This document shows positions 41,213 through 49,905 of a stretch of DNA of 51,832 nt, piece after piece. The stretch is taken from positions 1-51,832 of the forward strand of contig JAILRO010000042.1 in NCBI GenBank assembly GCA_024698145.1. Direction: 5' to 3'. How positions within the stretch are numbered: the stretch's first letter is position 1; each line of letters begins with the position of its first letter. The notes under the pieces were generated by a model. That model was not told the origin of the DNA. It saw only the letters and a list, made by a program, of their open reading frames with translations, and made no database searches. Source of the DNA: Lachnospiraceae bacterium. GTDB lineage: Bacteria; Bacillota; Clostridia; Lachnospirales; Lachnospiraceae. The position numbers and the translations under genes are program-made.

Positions 41213-44200
41213 TTGAAAGATTATTTATTAGATGTTATGCAACAACAAGAGCATGGTTTATATCTGTGCGAATTACCGACTGGTAACGGTAAGACTTTTG
41301 ATTCGGCACAGGCAATGAAAGAGTATGCAGATTCAATTTGTGATGAGATTAAAATCATTTACCTGACAACTTTAAATAAGAATTTACCGGAAGATGCATT
41401 GAGGGCAGCGTATGGAAGTGAGGAGCTCTATAAGCGTAATGTATTGAGATTACGCTCTAATTTTGATGAGGTTGTAGAAAAAATTCTTGAGATTGAAGTG
41501 CCGGAAGAAATGAAAACAGATGCGTATCTTAAATTATGCAAGGATGTTTCCCTTTACCGTAATGCTGTGGATAAAAGATATGCCGATAAAGAATATATAA
41601 AAGAATTGGCTGACAGAATAACAGAAGGGGACAGGCATCTTCGATACGAAATTACTAAACGATTAAAGAATAGATTTCAAACAAAGACTCAGCGTAAAAA
41701 GGCTATTCGAACTGATGTGAAATATAAATGGATTGGAAAATTATATCCTGCAGTATTTACAGACGATTACAAAATAATATTAATGAGTGTCAGTAAGTTT
41801 ATGAAGAGAAATTCTATTCTTATTGATTCCAGTTATGAGTTTTTGAATTCTGATTTGATAGAAAACGCAGTAATTGTTATTGATGAATTTGACGCAACGA
41901 AGGATACTATACAAAGTGAGCTGATAGAAAAGTCGTTGGCAATGCAGGAAGACTATATACAGTTGTTTCGTCAGATATATCGTACTTTGAATCCAAATGA
42001 TTTTTCTTCCAATATGAGACAGGCTATGGATGAGGTTGAAAAATCAGAAAATAGAAATACATTTACTACATTAATGGACGAAGCAAGTAAAATTGCTGAG
42101 AATTATCATGTAAGGTTAAGCATAAAGACAAAAGAAGATTTGGTGGATCAGAGACAGATTTTCCTATTTAATGATGGTTCATTCCATACGGTTTTAAAAG
42201 AAGGTGCACAGTATATCCGCTCATCCCTAAATGAAGAAGACAATCGTATTGATGTTTTCTTTGAGGGAAAAGGTGATTTTTTCAAGAACAGAAACAAAGA
42301 GAAAGATATTGTATTATATAGCCTGTTGCGTGAGATTAATATATTTCTTTTGCATTTTAGGTTATTTTCTATAGAATGGGCAAGAAATTATATGGATATT
42401 ATTAATAATTCCAGAAGTGGTACCACGGATGCAATGAATTTAGAGAATGCAATTAGTACAATCCTAAAAAGATTAGAATTAACTAATAAGCAAAGAGATT
42501 TGTTGATGGGTGAAACATGCCAAATGATTAGAAATAATCGTGAATTAATATTGGAGGATAGAAGCTTCTATCAGGTTGGTATGGAGTATTATGAATTTGA
42601 AGATAATGATTCTCATCATGACAATACAAATCTTAAATTTGTTAAGGTATATGATACTCCTGAAAAAATCATGTTATACCTTGCAGGAAAAGCAACTGTG
42701 TTTGGAATATCGGCAACTGCTGAAGTTGATACAGTTGTTGGAAATTATGATTTGAGATATTTGAAAGAACAGTTAAAAGAAAGGTTTCATAAGACGCCAG
42801 GTTATTTAAAGGACAAAACAAGAGCTGCATTAGAAAAAAGATGGAGCGCTTATGCAGATGGCGAGATAAATGTTCGTGGGGAAGTAATCAGCAGTAATAT
42901 ACAGGGATTCAATGCAGAAGATTATTGCAAAACATTTATGGATGCAGAATTTGCACGCTATGCTTCAAACGTTATCACCAATGTAACAGATAACGAATAT
43001 CAGATAATAAGGTACTGCAATGTACTTAAAGCAATGTGTATTTTTAATAGGAATGAAGATATTCAATCAATGTTGTACTTGGGAATGGCATTACCGAAGA
43101 AAAATAATCCAGGAATGGATGAAAGCGTTTTACAGCAGTTGTTTGAATATTCTCAGATGGAGACGCAGCAGAGCAATAGTAGTGTTTGCTTCTTGAAAGG
43201 CGACAATTTTGAACAGGATAAGGAAGAATTGCAGCAAAGATTGTCATGTGGAGAAAAGATATTTGTTATGTCATCTTATCAGACTATTGGTGCAGGGCAG
43301 AACTTGCAATATAAAATTCCGGAAGGTAGAAAAGTTGTACAGCTAGGAGCATTTACTGAAGGCGACAAGAGATTTTTATATAAGGATTTCGATGCTTTGT
43401 ATCTGGGAAATATAACTAATATGACAGTAAATACATATCAGGATGAGAAAATAACGTCTCATGATTTGTTGCAGATGTTGTTTCAAATAGAGGAATTGTA
43501 CGAAAACGGTGAAATGAATTATTCTGAAAAGGACCAAATGTTAAAACTTGCGTTTCGTTCTTATACAGGAAGTGACCAATTCACTTTAAACAAATTGTAT
43601 AAGTTAAAGAGTGTAGTTGTGCAAGCTAGCCGAATGGTTTTACAAGCAGTGGGTCGTATGTGTAGAACTTTTGTTAAGAGTCCGGATATATATTTATTTG
43701 TTGAATCTGAGTTATTAGAGAAATTATATGTTGGTGAATTAAAGAAACGCATCTTACCGCCGGAAATGAAAGCAATTGTGGATATGTGTGAGTCACTTGG
43801 AAAGGATTATCTGCCGGAAGAAAACTTTATGCTTAATAAGGCAGAAAAGATATCCTCGGTTGGTCTTTGGACGATTAGAAGAATGTTGGCAAAGGATTGG
43901 AGTGCTGAAAGTATGCAGTTGTGGGAACAGTTAAGGATGTTGGTATTACAGTATCCGACAGCAAGTACATATGACTGGCAGAATAATGAATATCTACAAA
44001 AACTTTACATTACAAGTGGAGAAAAGAGGAATCAATATATTTACTCACAGTATTCGGATTTCAATGATGTTACTATAGACTTTGGAAATGATAAAGTGGC
44101 ATTCAAAAACAGTAAAAGAGCCAAAATAAAGGGGGATTCTGATGAAGTTGCTATTTATGAAATGAGTGAAAAGGAATCCGGTTTGCCGGCGATACTTAGA

Positions 44201-44680
44201 TATCCTGGAATGAAAGCTTATTTTGAAGAAATGGGATATGCATTGAAATTTGAAATGAATGAATATCTTCTTAGCCCAGTGTTGTTTCATAATATTTATA
44301 AAGGTGCATTGGGCGAAGCGGCTGGTATGTTTATATTGAACAGAGAATTGGGGATTGAATTATCACCAATAACAGAGCCGGAATATTTTGAATTCTTCGA
44401 TTATAAGCTATCTGATGATGTGTATGTTGATTTTAAGAATTGGAAGTTTACATATGTGCAGGAAAGAGACGAAATCAGAAAAGATATATTGAGAAAGCTG
44501 GAGGCTATAGGGGCTAAACGAGTTTATATCATAAATGTTGTATCAGATAAAAATTACAAGCCGAGTGCCATAGTGGATCTGCGTTTGGTGGAGATTCCGA
44601 TGCTTATAAGAGAAGATGGTACAGTGTGTTATGAGAATTTACATATGATACGTAAGGAGGATTTTGAAAATGTTAACTAA
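41213..44680 (+). CDS. SF2 (DinG/DEAD-like) helicase fused to a C-terminal PD-(D/E)XK nuclease
   Basis: 1155 aa from TTG 41213, placed by RBS AGAGGAGGT; a longer in-frame reading from 41090 would overlap the WYL gene and the palindrome. Walker A ELPTGNGKTFDS is at residues 20-31. Motif II is VIVIDEFDATKD near 222. FGISATAEVD corresponds to motif III and VLQAVGRMCRTF near 812 to motif VI. Between II and III lies a long helical insert, as in DinG-like enzymes. The end (YKGALGEAAG, then DDVYVDFKNWKFT near 1071) has the E...D-x-K pattern of PD-(D/E)XK nucleases. The next gene overlaps by 11 nt. A helicase-nuclease of a WYL-controlled, apparently unnamed defence module. Confidence 0.65.
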   Translation: MKDYLLDVMQQQEHGLYLCELPTGNGKTFDSAQAMKEYADSICDEIKIIYLTTLNKNLPEDALRAAYGSEELYKRNVLRLRSNFDEVVEKILEIEVPEEMKTDAYLKLCKDVSLYRNAVDKRYADKEYIKELADRITEGDRHLRYEITKRLKNRFQTKTQRKKAIRTDVKYKWIGKLYPAVFTDDYKIILMSVSKFMKRNSILIDSSYEFLNSDLIENAVIVIDEFDATKDTIQSELIEKSLAMQEDYIQLFRQIYRTLNPNDFSSNMRQAMDEVEKSENRNTFTTLMDEASKIAENYHVRLSIKTKEDLVDQRQIFLFNDGSFHTVLKEGAQYIRSSLNEEDNRIDVFFEGKGDFFKNRNKEKDIVLYSLLREINIFLLHFRLFSIEWARNYMDIINNSRSGTTDAMNLENAISTILKRLELTNKQRDLLMGETCQMIRNNRELILEDRSFYQVGMEYYEFEDNDSHHDNTNLKFVKVYDTPEKIMLYLAGKATVFGISATAEVDTVVGNYDLRYLKEQLKERFHKTPGYLKDKTRAALEKRWSAYADGEINVRGEVISSNIQGFNAEDYCKTFMDAEFARYASNVITNVTDNEYQIIRYCNVLKAMCIFNRNEDIQSMLYLGMALPKKNNPGMDESVLQQLFEYSQMETQQSNSSVCFLKGDNFEQDKEELQQRLSCGEKIFVMSSYQTIGAGQNLQYKIPEGRKVVQLGAFTEGDKRFLYKDFDALYLGNITNMTVNTYQDEKITSHDLLQMLFQIEELYENGEMNYSEKDQMLKLAFRSYTGSDQFTLNKLYKLKSVVVQASRMVLQAVGRMCRTFVKSPDIYLFVESELLEKLYVGELKKRILPPEMKAIVDMCESLGKDYLPEENFMLNKAEKISSVGLWTIRRMLAKDWSAESMQLWEQLRMLVLQYPTASTYDWQNNEYLQKLYITSGEKRNQYIYSQYSDFNDVTIDFGNDKVAFKNSKRAKIKGDSDEVAIYEMSEKESGLPAILRYPGMKAYFEEMGYALKFEMNEYLLSPVLFHNIYKGALGEAAGMFILNRELGIELSPITEPEYFEFFDYKLSDDVYVDFKNWKFTYVQERDEIRKDILRKLEAIGAKRVYIINVVSDKNYKPSAIVDLRLVEIPMLIREDGTVCYENLHMIRKEDFENVN

Positions 44681-46766
44681 CAGAATTAATGTTGCCTACA
44701 ATATGGAAAATATTGATGCTGACTTTGATATTTTTAGAGTCGAGAAGGCTAACAAGGATTATTATAAATATAATATATTGGATTCGGCTGTATATGAATT
44801 TAAGGCGGCAGCAGTTCAGTGGACCTTTGGTGCAACTGCATTGGTGCTGTTCCGGAAGGGTGAGGTAACAGAAAAGCAATTTAAAGAAAGTATTATGAAA
44901 GAGTATGAAGATGTAAAAATCCAAAAGATTGATTTGTTTGATAGTGAGCAGTGCAATAAATGTTTTTATTATGAAAACAGATTACTTGCACAACTCCTGA
45001 TAAATTCAATGAGAACGCCTAAGCATGAGGCTTTTATGTATAATAATCTCACAGGTAAGCTTTTCTATCATGACCCATCATGGAGACATAAAGATAAATT
45101 AACAGGTAAGGTGAGTTTTATCAGATTCTTGGAGATTGTTATTAATCCGGGGATGTATCTCAATTTGGAACATAAAACATTCAAGAGATATGATCGAGAA
45201 AGTAACGGATTATATGTAATAGATTCAAAGACGGGTGAGTTTAGAAAAAAATTAAAAACGGATACCAATGTAATCACATACAAGGAAGGTTCCTTACCAC
45301 ATAACCACTTTAGAGTAGATAATTTTGATATTACAGATTATGCACATTTTAGAAAAAGTAAGATGGGCGTAATGGAACAGTTTTTAAGAGATGTGAACGA
45401 CAACCTTTCGAAATACATAACCATAGACATTGTCGAGAGGGAAGATGCGCAAGAATTTGATATTTCCAATCTGGAAAAGAAAGGAATATCAGAGCTTGAA
45501 TATGGTGAAATGCTGCAGAAAAAAGGTGTTGTAATTGTAGATGAGAATGACACAGAAATATCAAAAGATATCGTTGCAAAACTGCAAGAGGAGTTGGAGA
45601 AGTATTATCATGTAAAGGCAGCAGTAGGAAATCTTTCGGAAGATGCATATAATATCAGAATCATTCATGATGGTGAATATTATGCTGAAAATGATATGCA
45701 TGATCCACATAGTGATAATTTGAAAGGATATATTGTACAGCATATAACAGAAGAGGCTGAGCATTTTACAAATATAAAGGGCAGTTCTCCGGATATTAAG
45801 AAGATTGTTCAGGAACTTATAATAAAAGGTGATGTAAGAGAACGCATGATTTCAATTTTTGATTGGGAAAGACTTGATTCCGGAAAAGATTGGACCTTTG
45901 TTCTCAGAAAGAAGATAAAAACAAAATTCGGTGAAAATGCAGAGCATATAAATCATGTTAATAAAAAGGCGCTTAATTATTTCAACTATTATTGTTTGAA
46001 AATTGATAGCAATGGCAAAATGGAATTCGATACATTTTGTGATGATAATCAGGATGAAACAGAAGAGTGGAGCAAGATTTGTTATGCATATGATTATGTA
46101 GAAGATAAACATCGTGGTGTACAGAATCAAGTAGAAGGATTAATGTACTCGGATATTGATAATATTCATGCCATATTGTTAACACGCGAAAAGACTTTGC
46201 CTAATATATCGGCATTAATGGATACGCTAATGGAAACAGATGTAAAAGAGAGAGTCTCAAAAGAATTATTGTTGAAAGCAATAGATGATTTTGAAACTGA
46301 AAATATTGATTCAAGGGACTGTATTTCTGAATGGAAGAATAAGGTGTCAGCAGAAACAGAAATGATTACTAAGAAGGCAGTAAAAAAAATTTTAAATATG
46401 CGTACAGGAATTGCTTCAGGATTTAATAGATTTTTGCATGAAAAATATGGCGTTTGGATTGATGGTGAGTTGAGAAAAGGAGAATTTGAGGCGACTTACC
46501 AAATAGGAAATCTCTTAAACATCAAGTACGAATATAATGAGAAAGACTATTTAGATGGACGTACATTTGTATATTACGTGGGGGCTAAGAGTAAGAGATT
46601 AGCATATCCAAATGCTTGTTGTATGCGTAAGGTGATTTCTTTGGGAGAAGAACTTGAATATGAGGAGGCTCTTCCGTTGATGGCAGTAGAATTTGTGCGT
46701 AATAGTCAATATACTGTTCTTCCATTTCCATTCAAGTATTTGAGAGAATATATTGAACAGTGCTAA
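44670..46766 (+). CDS. Large protein of unknown family coupled to the helicase-nuclease
   Basis: 698 aa from ATG 44670 (RBS AAGGAGG). It overlaps the helicase gene by 11 nt, so the two are made together. I recognise no domain. The N-terminus (INVAYNMENIDADFDIFRVE) and first 150 residues are mixed alpha/beta. The middle has GVVIVDENDTEISKD and AYNIRIIHDGEYYAEND, then GYIVQHITEEAEHF. The C-terminus ends RTFVYYVGAKSKRL and LPFPFKYLREYIEQ. The order of beta-strand-like segments and the C-terminal hydrophobic tail made me consider a divergent PIWI/pPIWI-RE-type protein, which also travels with DinG-like helicases and REase domains, but no diagnostic residues could be confirmed. Confidence 0.5.
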   Translation: MLTNRINVAYNMENIDADFDIFRVEKANKDYYKYNILDSAVYEFKAAAVQWTFGATALVLFRKGEVTEKQFKESIMKEYEDVKIQKIDLFDSEQCNKCFYYENRLLAQLLINSMRTPKHEAFMYNNLTGKLFYHDPSWRHKDKLTGKVSFIRFLEIVINPGMYLNLEHKTFKRYDRESNGLYVIDSKTGEFRKKLKTDTNVITYKEGSLPHNHFRVDNFDITDYAHFRKSKMGVMEQFLRDVNDNLSKYITIDIVEREDAQEFDISNLEKKGISELEYGEMLQKKGVVIVDENDTEISKDIVAKLQEELEKYYHVKAAVGNLSEDAYNIRIIHDGEYYAENDMHDPHSDNLKGYIVQHITEEAEHFTNIKGSSPDIKKIVQELIIKGDVRERMISIFDWERLDSGKDWTFVLRKKIKTKFGENAEHINHVNKKALNYFNYYCLKIDSNGKMEFDTFCDDNQDETEEWSKICYAYDYVEDKHRGVQNQVEGLMYSDIDNIHAILLTREKTLPNISALMDTLMETDVKERVSKELLLKAIDDFETENIDSRDCISEWKNKVSAETEMITKKAVKKILNMRTGIASGFNRFLHEKYGVWIDGELRKGEFEATYQIGNLLNIKYEYNEKDYLDGRTFVYYVGAKSKRLAYPNACCMRKVISLGEELEYEEALPLMAVEFVRNSQYTVLPFPFKYLREYIEQC

Positions 46767-46912
46767 TTTATTTGATGGGTATTTGATAGGAATGCCGGTA
46801 CAAAATTTAGTTGATGGATAGTTGATAGACGGAAAGCTATTTAAACAAGAGTATCTGTAACACCTCTACCAATTACTGGTGCAAATCCATCAAAATACAC
46901 CAGCCCTGTCCA

Positions 46913-46941
46913 TTTTCAGTCCTGGCAAAACATGATATGAT
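46913..46941 (+). promoter_or_regulatory. Promoter of the candidate structured RNA
   Basis: TTTTCA (46913-46918), 17-nt spacer, TATGAT (46936-46941). It is the best promoter in the gene-free stretch 46767-47656 and would start a transcript near 46948. Upstream, an imperfect 18-bp direct repeat (46772-46789, 46811-46828; TTGATGG...TTGATAG) is present. Confidence 0.35.
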
Positions 46942-46947
46942 AATCCC

Positions 46948-47620
46948 GCAAAGAGAAATTCATACAACAAAGAATACTAAACTGACAAAATTGGTCTTTT
47001 CAGGATATGTACAATCATGCTGAAAGCATGTATGATATACATGAGCAGAGTAAAAAGTCACAAAATGACCTGTTTTTATGAAAAATACACCAGAATAGTG
47101 TCTTTACAATTTGTAAATTATGGATTATGCTTTGTGTATGGTTTGAAAAGCCAATGGATTTTAACAACTGAATAGCAGTTACAGATTTGAGTAAAATTAC
47201 GGTTCATATACCCGTAGGATGAAAATCACAGTTATCATATTAGTAGGCTGATGGATTGAGAGATGAAGGCCGAGAGGCTGGATGGAAGTCCGGAAAAATG
47301 CGGAAGTAGGTATGTGGCGTAAGGATAATAATCCGTGAAGGGCGAGAGGTTCGTCCTGGTCCCCGCAAGGCAGATAGGGGAGATAGTGCTTCTCTTATGA
47401 GAAGGGCGTCGTGAACACAGTTTAAGTGGCTCGTCTGTAGCTCCCGGAGGTGAGTACACCTTTACGTATACGGGGCGGTGAGGGGTTGAAAAGGCCGGCG
47501 TATACCTTAATAGGAACTACAGGAAGAGTGGTTCGAATTACAATAAATAGATTGCAGTAGATAACAAAATCGTTATCCATAGTTTTGCGTTTATGTGAGC
47601 TGTGGGTAACGATTTTTTTT
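46948..47620 (+). ncRNA. Candidate large structured non-coding RNA
   Basis: A gene-free stretch of about 670 bases with a promoter at 46913 and an intrinsic terminator at 47567-47620. The part 47245-47530 is clearly richer in G and C than the island around it and lacks long reading frames. Small hairpins can be drawn throughout: GTCA-caaaa-TGAC (about 47057), GGAT-aata-ATCC (about 47332), GGGCGA/TCGTCC (about 47340-47355), CCCC/GGGG (about 47361-47380), CTTCTC-ttat-GAGAAG (about 47390-47405) and GGTG-agta-CACC (about 47449-47460). Size, order and setting recall ornate large RNAs (ROOL, GOLLD) or an omega-RNA/HEARO remnant, but I cannot identify the class. Confidence 0.45.
47567..47620 (+). 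terminator. Terminator of the candidate RNA
   Basis: AAATCGTTATCCA (47567-47579) and TGGGTAACGATTT (47603-47615) form a 13-bp stem with one G-U pair, followed by an uninterrupted T8. The loop is about 23 nt. Confidence 0.8.
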
Positions 47621-47656
47621 ATGGCGATGAGGAGAATGGACGTTGTTCTTGCATAA

Positions 47657-48238
47657 ACGGAAATTCGACGACCGCTGTTCAGATACTCCGGTCGCCCTAA
47701 GTATTATTGTGCCAAACATTATCTGGATAAAGCAGATGGAAAATGTAATATCAGTGTTCTTGATGCGACCATGGAAGAGGTTGTGATGAAGTCCCTGCAA
47801 CTGTTCATTGATATGTGGGTGGATTCCAGAAAGATTGTGGACGTGCAACGCAAGAAGCAGGCACAGCGTATGGCAGTGGCAGAAAAACATCTGGTAGATA
47901 TGGAGAACAGCAACGAGCGTCTTAACAAGGATTTGCGTGATGCGTACGAAAGCTACAAGCTTGGCATGACCGATAAAGAAACTTATCTGGAACAGAAAAA
48001 GACCTACGAGAATTTACTTATGCGTATGCAGGAAAACATAGAAAAGCAGAAAGTAGCAGTCGGTAAGTTGGCAACGGTGGACTTGCCTGAAGTAGCTGGT
48101 TTTGAAATGCTGGAAGGACAGATGAAACTACAGAAACTGAATAAGGAAATTGTGGATGCTTTCGTGGAAGAGATTGTTGTGTATGCCAAGGATAGGGTGG
48201 AGATAAAGTGGAAGTTTCGGGATGAATACACACGATAA
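47657..48238 (+). pseudogene. Large serine recombinase, C-terminal remnant
   Basis: An open frame with KYYCAKHYLDKADGKCNISV (zinc-ribbon-like segment) followed by a long coiled coil (RMAVAEKHLVDMENSNERLN, KLGMTDKETYLEQKKTYENL) and a C-terminal end VDAFVEEIVVYAKDRVEIKW. This is the zinc-ribbon, coiled-coil and tail part of large serine recombinases of ICEs and transposons. The N-terminal catalytic and recombinase domains are missing, and the frame has no proper start, so it is dead. It indicates that the island was carried or captured by an integrative element. Confidence 0.75.
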
Positions 48239-48267
48239 GCTGCATGAATTTGAAAAACATGCAGCTT
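48237..48267. repeat. Perfect 10-bp inverted repeat after the recombinase remnant
   Basis: AAGCTGCATG and CATGCAGCTT with an 11-nt spacer, overlapping the recombinase stop. Without a T tail it is a poor terminator for this strand. It could mark the end of the former mobile element or a hairpin stabilising the mRNA end. Confidence 0.45.
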
Positions 48268-48272
48268 AATGA

Positions 48273-48301
48273 TTGACAAAGGGACTACTACGGTGTAAAA
48301 T
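48273..48301 (+). promoter_or_regulatory. fic promoter
   Basis: TTGACA (48273-48278), 17-nt spacer, TAAAAT (48296-48301), a near-consensus SigA promoter 32 bases before the fic start. The gene therefore has its own strong promoter, independent of the recombinase remnant. Confidence 0.65.
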
Positions 48302-48333
48302 GTGCCTAGAAAGCTGGAAAAGGAGGTTGTGCT

Positions 48334-49407
48334 ATGTTGAAATTTATAAAAGAACGAATAGATGATTATAATGCTAATTCCTTTATTAATGAATTATTCG
48401 ATGCATCAAAGGGATTAGGGGTTCTTGAAGCAAAAATAGATAATTACCATTTTAATAGCATTTTGGTTCCGATGTTGCACAAGAAAGAAGCTATATCTTC
48501 AATGTATATTGAAGGAACTCAAACGACAATAAGTGATGTTTTTGAATACGAGGTTAGCACCAAAAAAGGTGATGAAAAAATAATGCAAGAAGTAGGTAAT
48601 CATTCTAAATGTTTATTTTATGGTGCAGATTATTTACGTATGGAAAATTTTACAAATAGTTTTATAAAAAAAATTCATGAAATATTGATGTATGGGATTA
48701 TTGATAAAAAGAAGGAACATACTCTGGGAAAATACAAGGAAAAAGATAATTTTATTGTAAATAGTGTGGGTACTGTGGTGTATACTCCGCCAAGCCGTAA
48801 GGAAACTAAAAAGTATATGGATGAGCTACTGGATTTTATGAATGATATGCATGATGGAATTAACCCTTTGATTAAAGCAGCTATTATTCATTCACAGTTT
48901 GAGTCTATTCATCCGTTTGACGATGGAAATGGACGCGTGGGCCGTTTGCTAGTAAGCCTGTATTTGTTTAAAGCAAAAGTTATTAATTTTCCTTTTTTCT
49001 ATATTAGTGAAGCAATAAGTCAGGATAAAGCTGTTTACTATAGCAAACTTACGGATACACGGTCTAATAATTATGATGAGTGGATAAAATTCTTTTTGCA
49101 GAAAATTATTGTTCAAACAAAAAAGCATATTAAATATATTGATTCACTAAATGAGTTATATGAAAAAACTAAACGTACCGTGCAAGAATGTATTAATAGC
49201 CCTAAATATGACAATATTATTGAATGTTTATTTACGCATCCTATTTTGACATCTTCGTATTTGGCAGAAAAACTCAATGTGAGTGTTGGACAAGCAAAGA
49301 GGTATTTAAATGTTTTGGAAGAGAAAAGAATTTTATTAGGTAATGATAGGCAAAGAAATCGAGGGTTTTACTTTGTGGAATTATTAGATATGGTACGAAA
49401 TTATTAG
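48334..49407 (+). CDS. Fic-domain protein (AMPylase type, N-terminal autoinhibition)
   Basis: 357 aa. The catalytic motif is HPFDDGNGRVGR at 193-204, complete with His193 and Arg204. The autoinhibitory helix SMYIEG at 56-61 fits the (S/T)xxxE(G/N) rule, placing it in class II, where inhibition is within the same chain. VVYTPPSRKET forms the usual beta-hairpin flap. A winged-helix C-terminus (ILTSSYLAEKLNVSVGQAKR) is typical of the Fic-HTH type. It would transfer AMP to a protein target; the target is unknown. RBS AAAAGGAGG. Fic proteins are frequent cargo of mobile islands, with toxin-antitoxin-like behaviour. Confidence 0.85.
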   Translation: MLKFIKERIDDYNANSFINELFDASKGLGVLEAKIDNYHFNSILVPMLHKKEAISSMYIEGTQTTISDVFEYEVSTKKGDEKIMQEVGNHSKCLFYGADYLRMENFTNSFIKKIHEILMYGIIDKKKEHTLGKYKEKDNFIVNSVGTVVYTPPSRKETKKYMDELLDFMNDMHDGINPLIKAAIIHSQFESIHPFDDGNGRVGRLLVSLYLFKAKVINFPFFYISEAISQDKAVYYSKLTDTRSNNYDEWIKFFLQKIIVQTKKHIKYIDSLNELYEKTKRTVQECINSPKYDNIIECLFTHPILTSSYLAEKLNVSVGQAKRYLNVLEEKRILLGNDRQRNRGFYFVELLDMVRNY

Positions 49408-49678
49408 TATCAACTGCAGTGTAGCGAGGGTGATTGTAAAGCAGGAGTCATAACCTGCCACTGCATTATCTTCCGATTTGGGAGAATTTATTATATTAAG
49501 AAGGGAAGTGGTTAAATTGAGAGAATTAAAAAACGCTTTTTGATTGTTGGCGCAACCATAAAGCGTTGGTATCGGATGTGGATCCGATTGATTTGAATAT
49601 ATCTATTATGCCACATCCGATGACCGAAATCAAGAAAAATAGTAACTTTTTAGATTTAAGTCAAGGAGGAAAATTATT
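49408..49678 (+). other. Structured intergenic region before the DUF3892-like operon
   Basis: No gene beyond a possible 8-codon TTG leader (about 49517; LRELKNAF then stop) after a GAAGGGAAG RBS. Three dyads: nested TGCAGTG/CACTGCA with inner GCAGG/CCTGC (about 49416-49466); CGCTTT/AAAGCG (about 49534-49565); and TCGGATGTGG/CCACATCCGA, a perfect 10-bp pair about 30 bases apart (about 49571-49621). This could be an attenuator-like leader for the downstream operon or recombination-site remnants. Confidence 0.35.
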
Positions 49679-49891
49679 ATGTTATTAAAAGCTACAGAAC
49701 AAACAAGTACGGGCTTGAATACCAAGTTTGTAAATGTTGAAAGTGGAAGAAGTGTCACACTTGAACATGCAATCAAGCAGATTGATAATGGAAATAAGAA
49801 CTACAGTGATTATCAAACTGTGAGAAACCCAAATGGAACGGTGTATATTCGTTCAAAGGCAGATGGTAAAAGAAATAATAATATTGAATAA
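49679..49891 (+). CDS. DUF3892-like small protein
   Basis: 70 aa. LNTKFVNVESGRSVTLEHAI and YSDYQTVRNPNGTVYIRSKA resemble the small DUF3892 pattern (a beta-rich protein often seen near defence genes). Strong RBS AAGGAGG. First gene of a tight operon running to the IS-cut nuclease at 51322. Confidence 0.55.
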   Translation: MLLKATEQTSTGLNTKFVNVESGRSVTLEHAIKQIDNGNKNYSDYQTVRNPNGTVYIRSKADGKRNNNIE

Positions 49892-49905
49892 TGGAGGTAT
49901 AGTAG

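Noticed and set aside
44670-46766. Calling the 698-aa protein an Argonaute/PIWI
   Set aside because: Only the general strand order and partner genes suggest it. No catalytic or R/E residues could be aligned by eye.
47221-47540. Group II intron
   Set aside because: No GTGYG start, no domain V hairpin and no reverse transcriptase gene; a free terminator follows instead.
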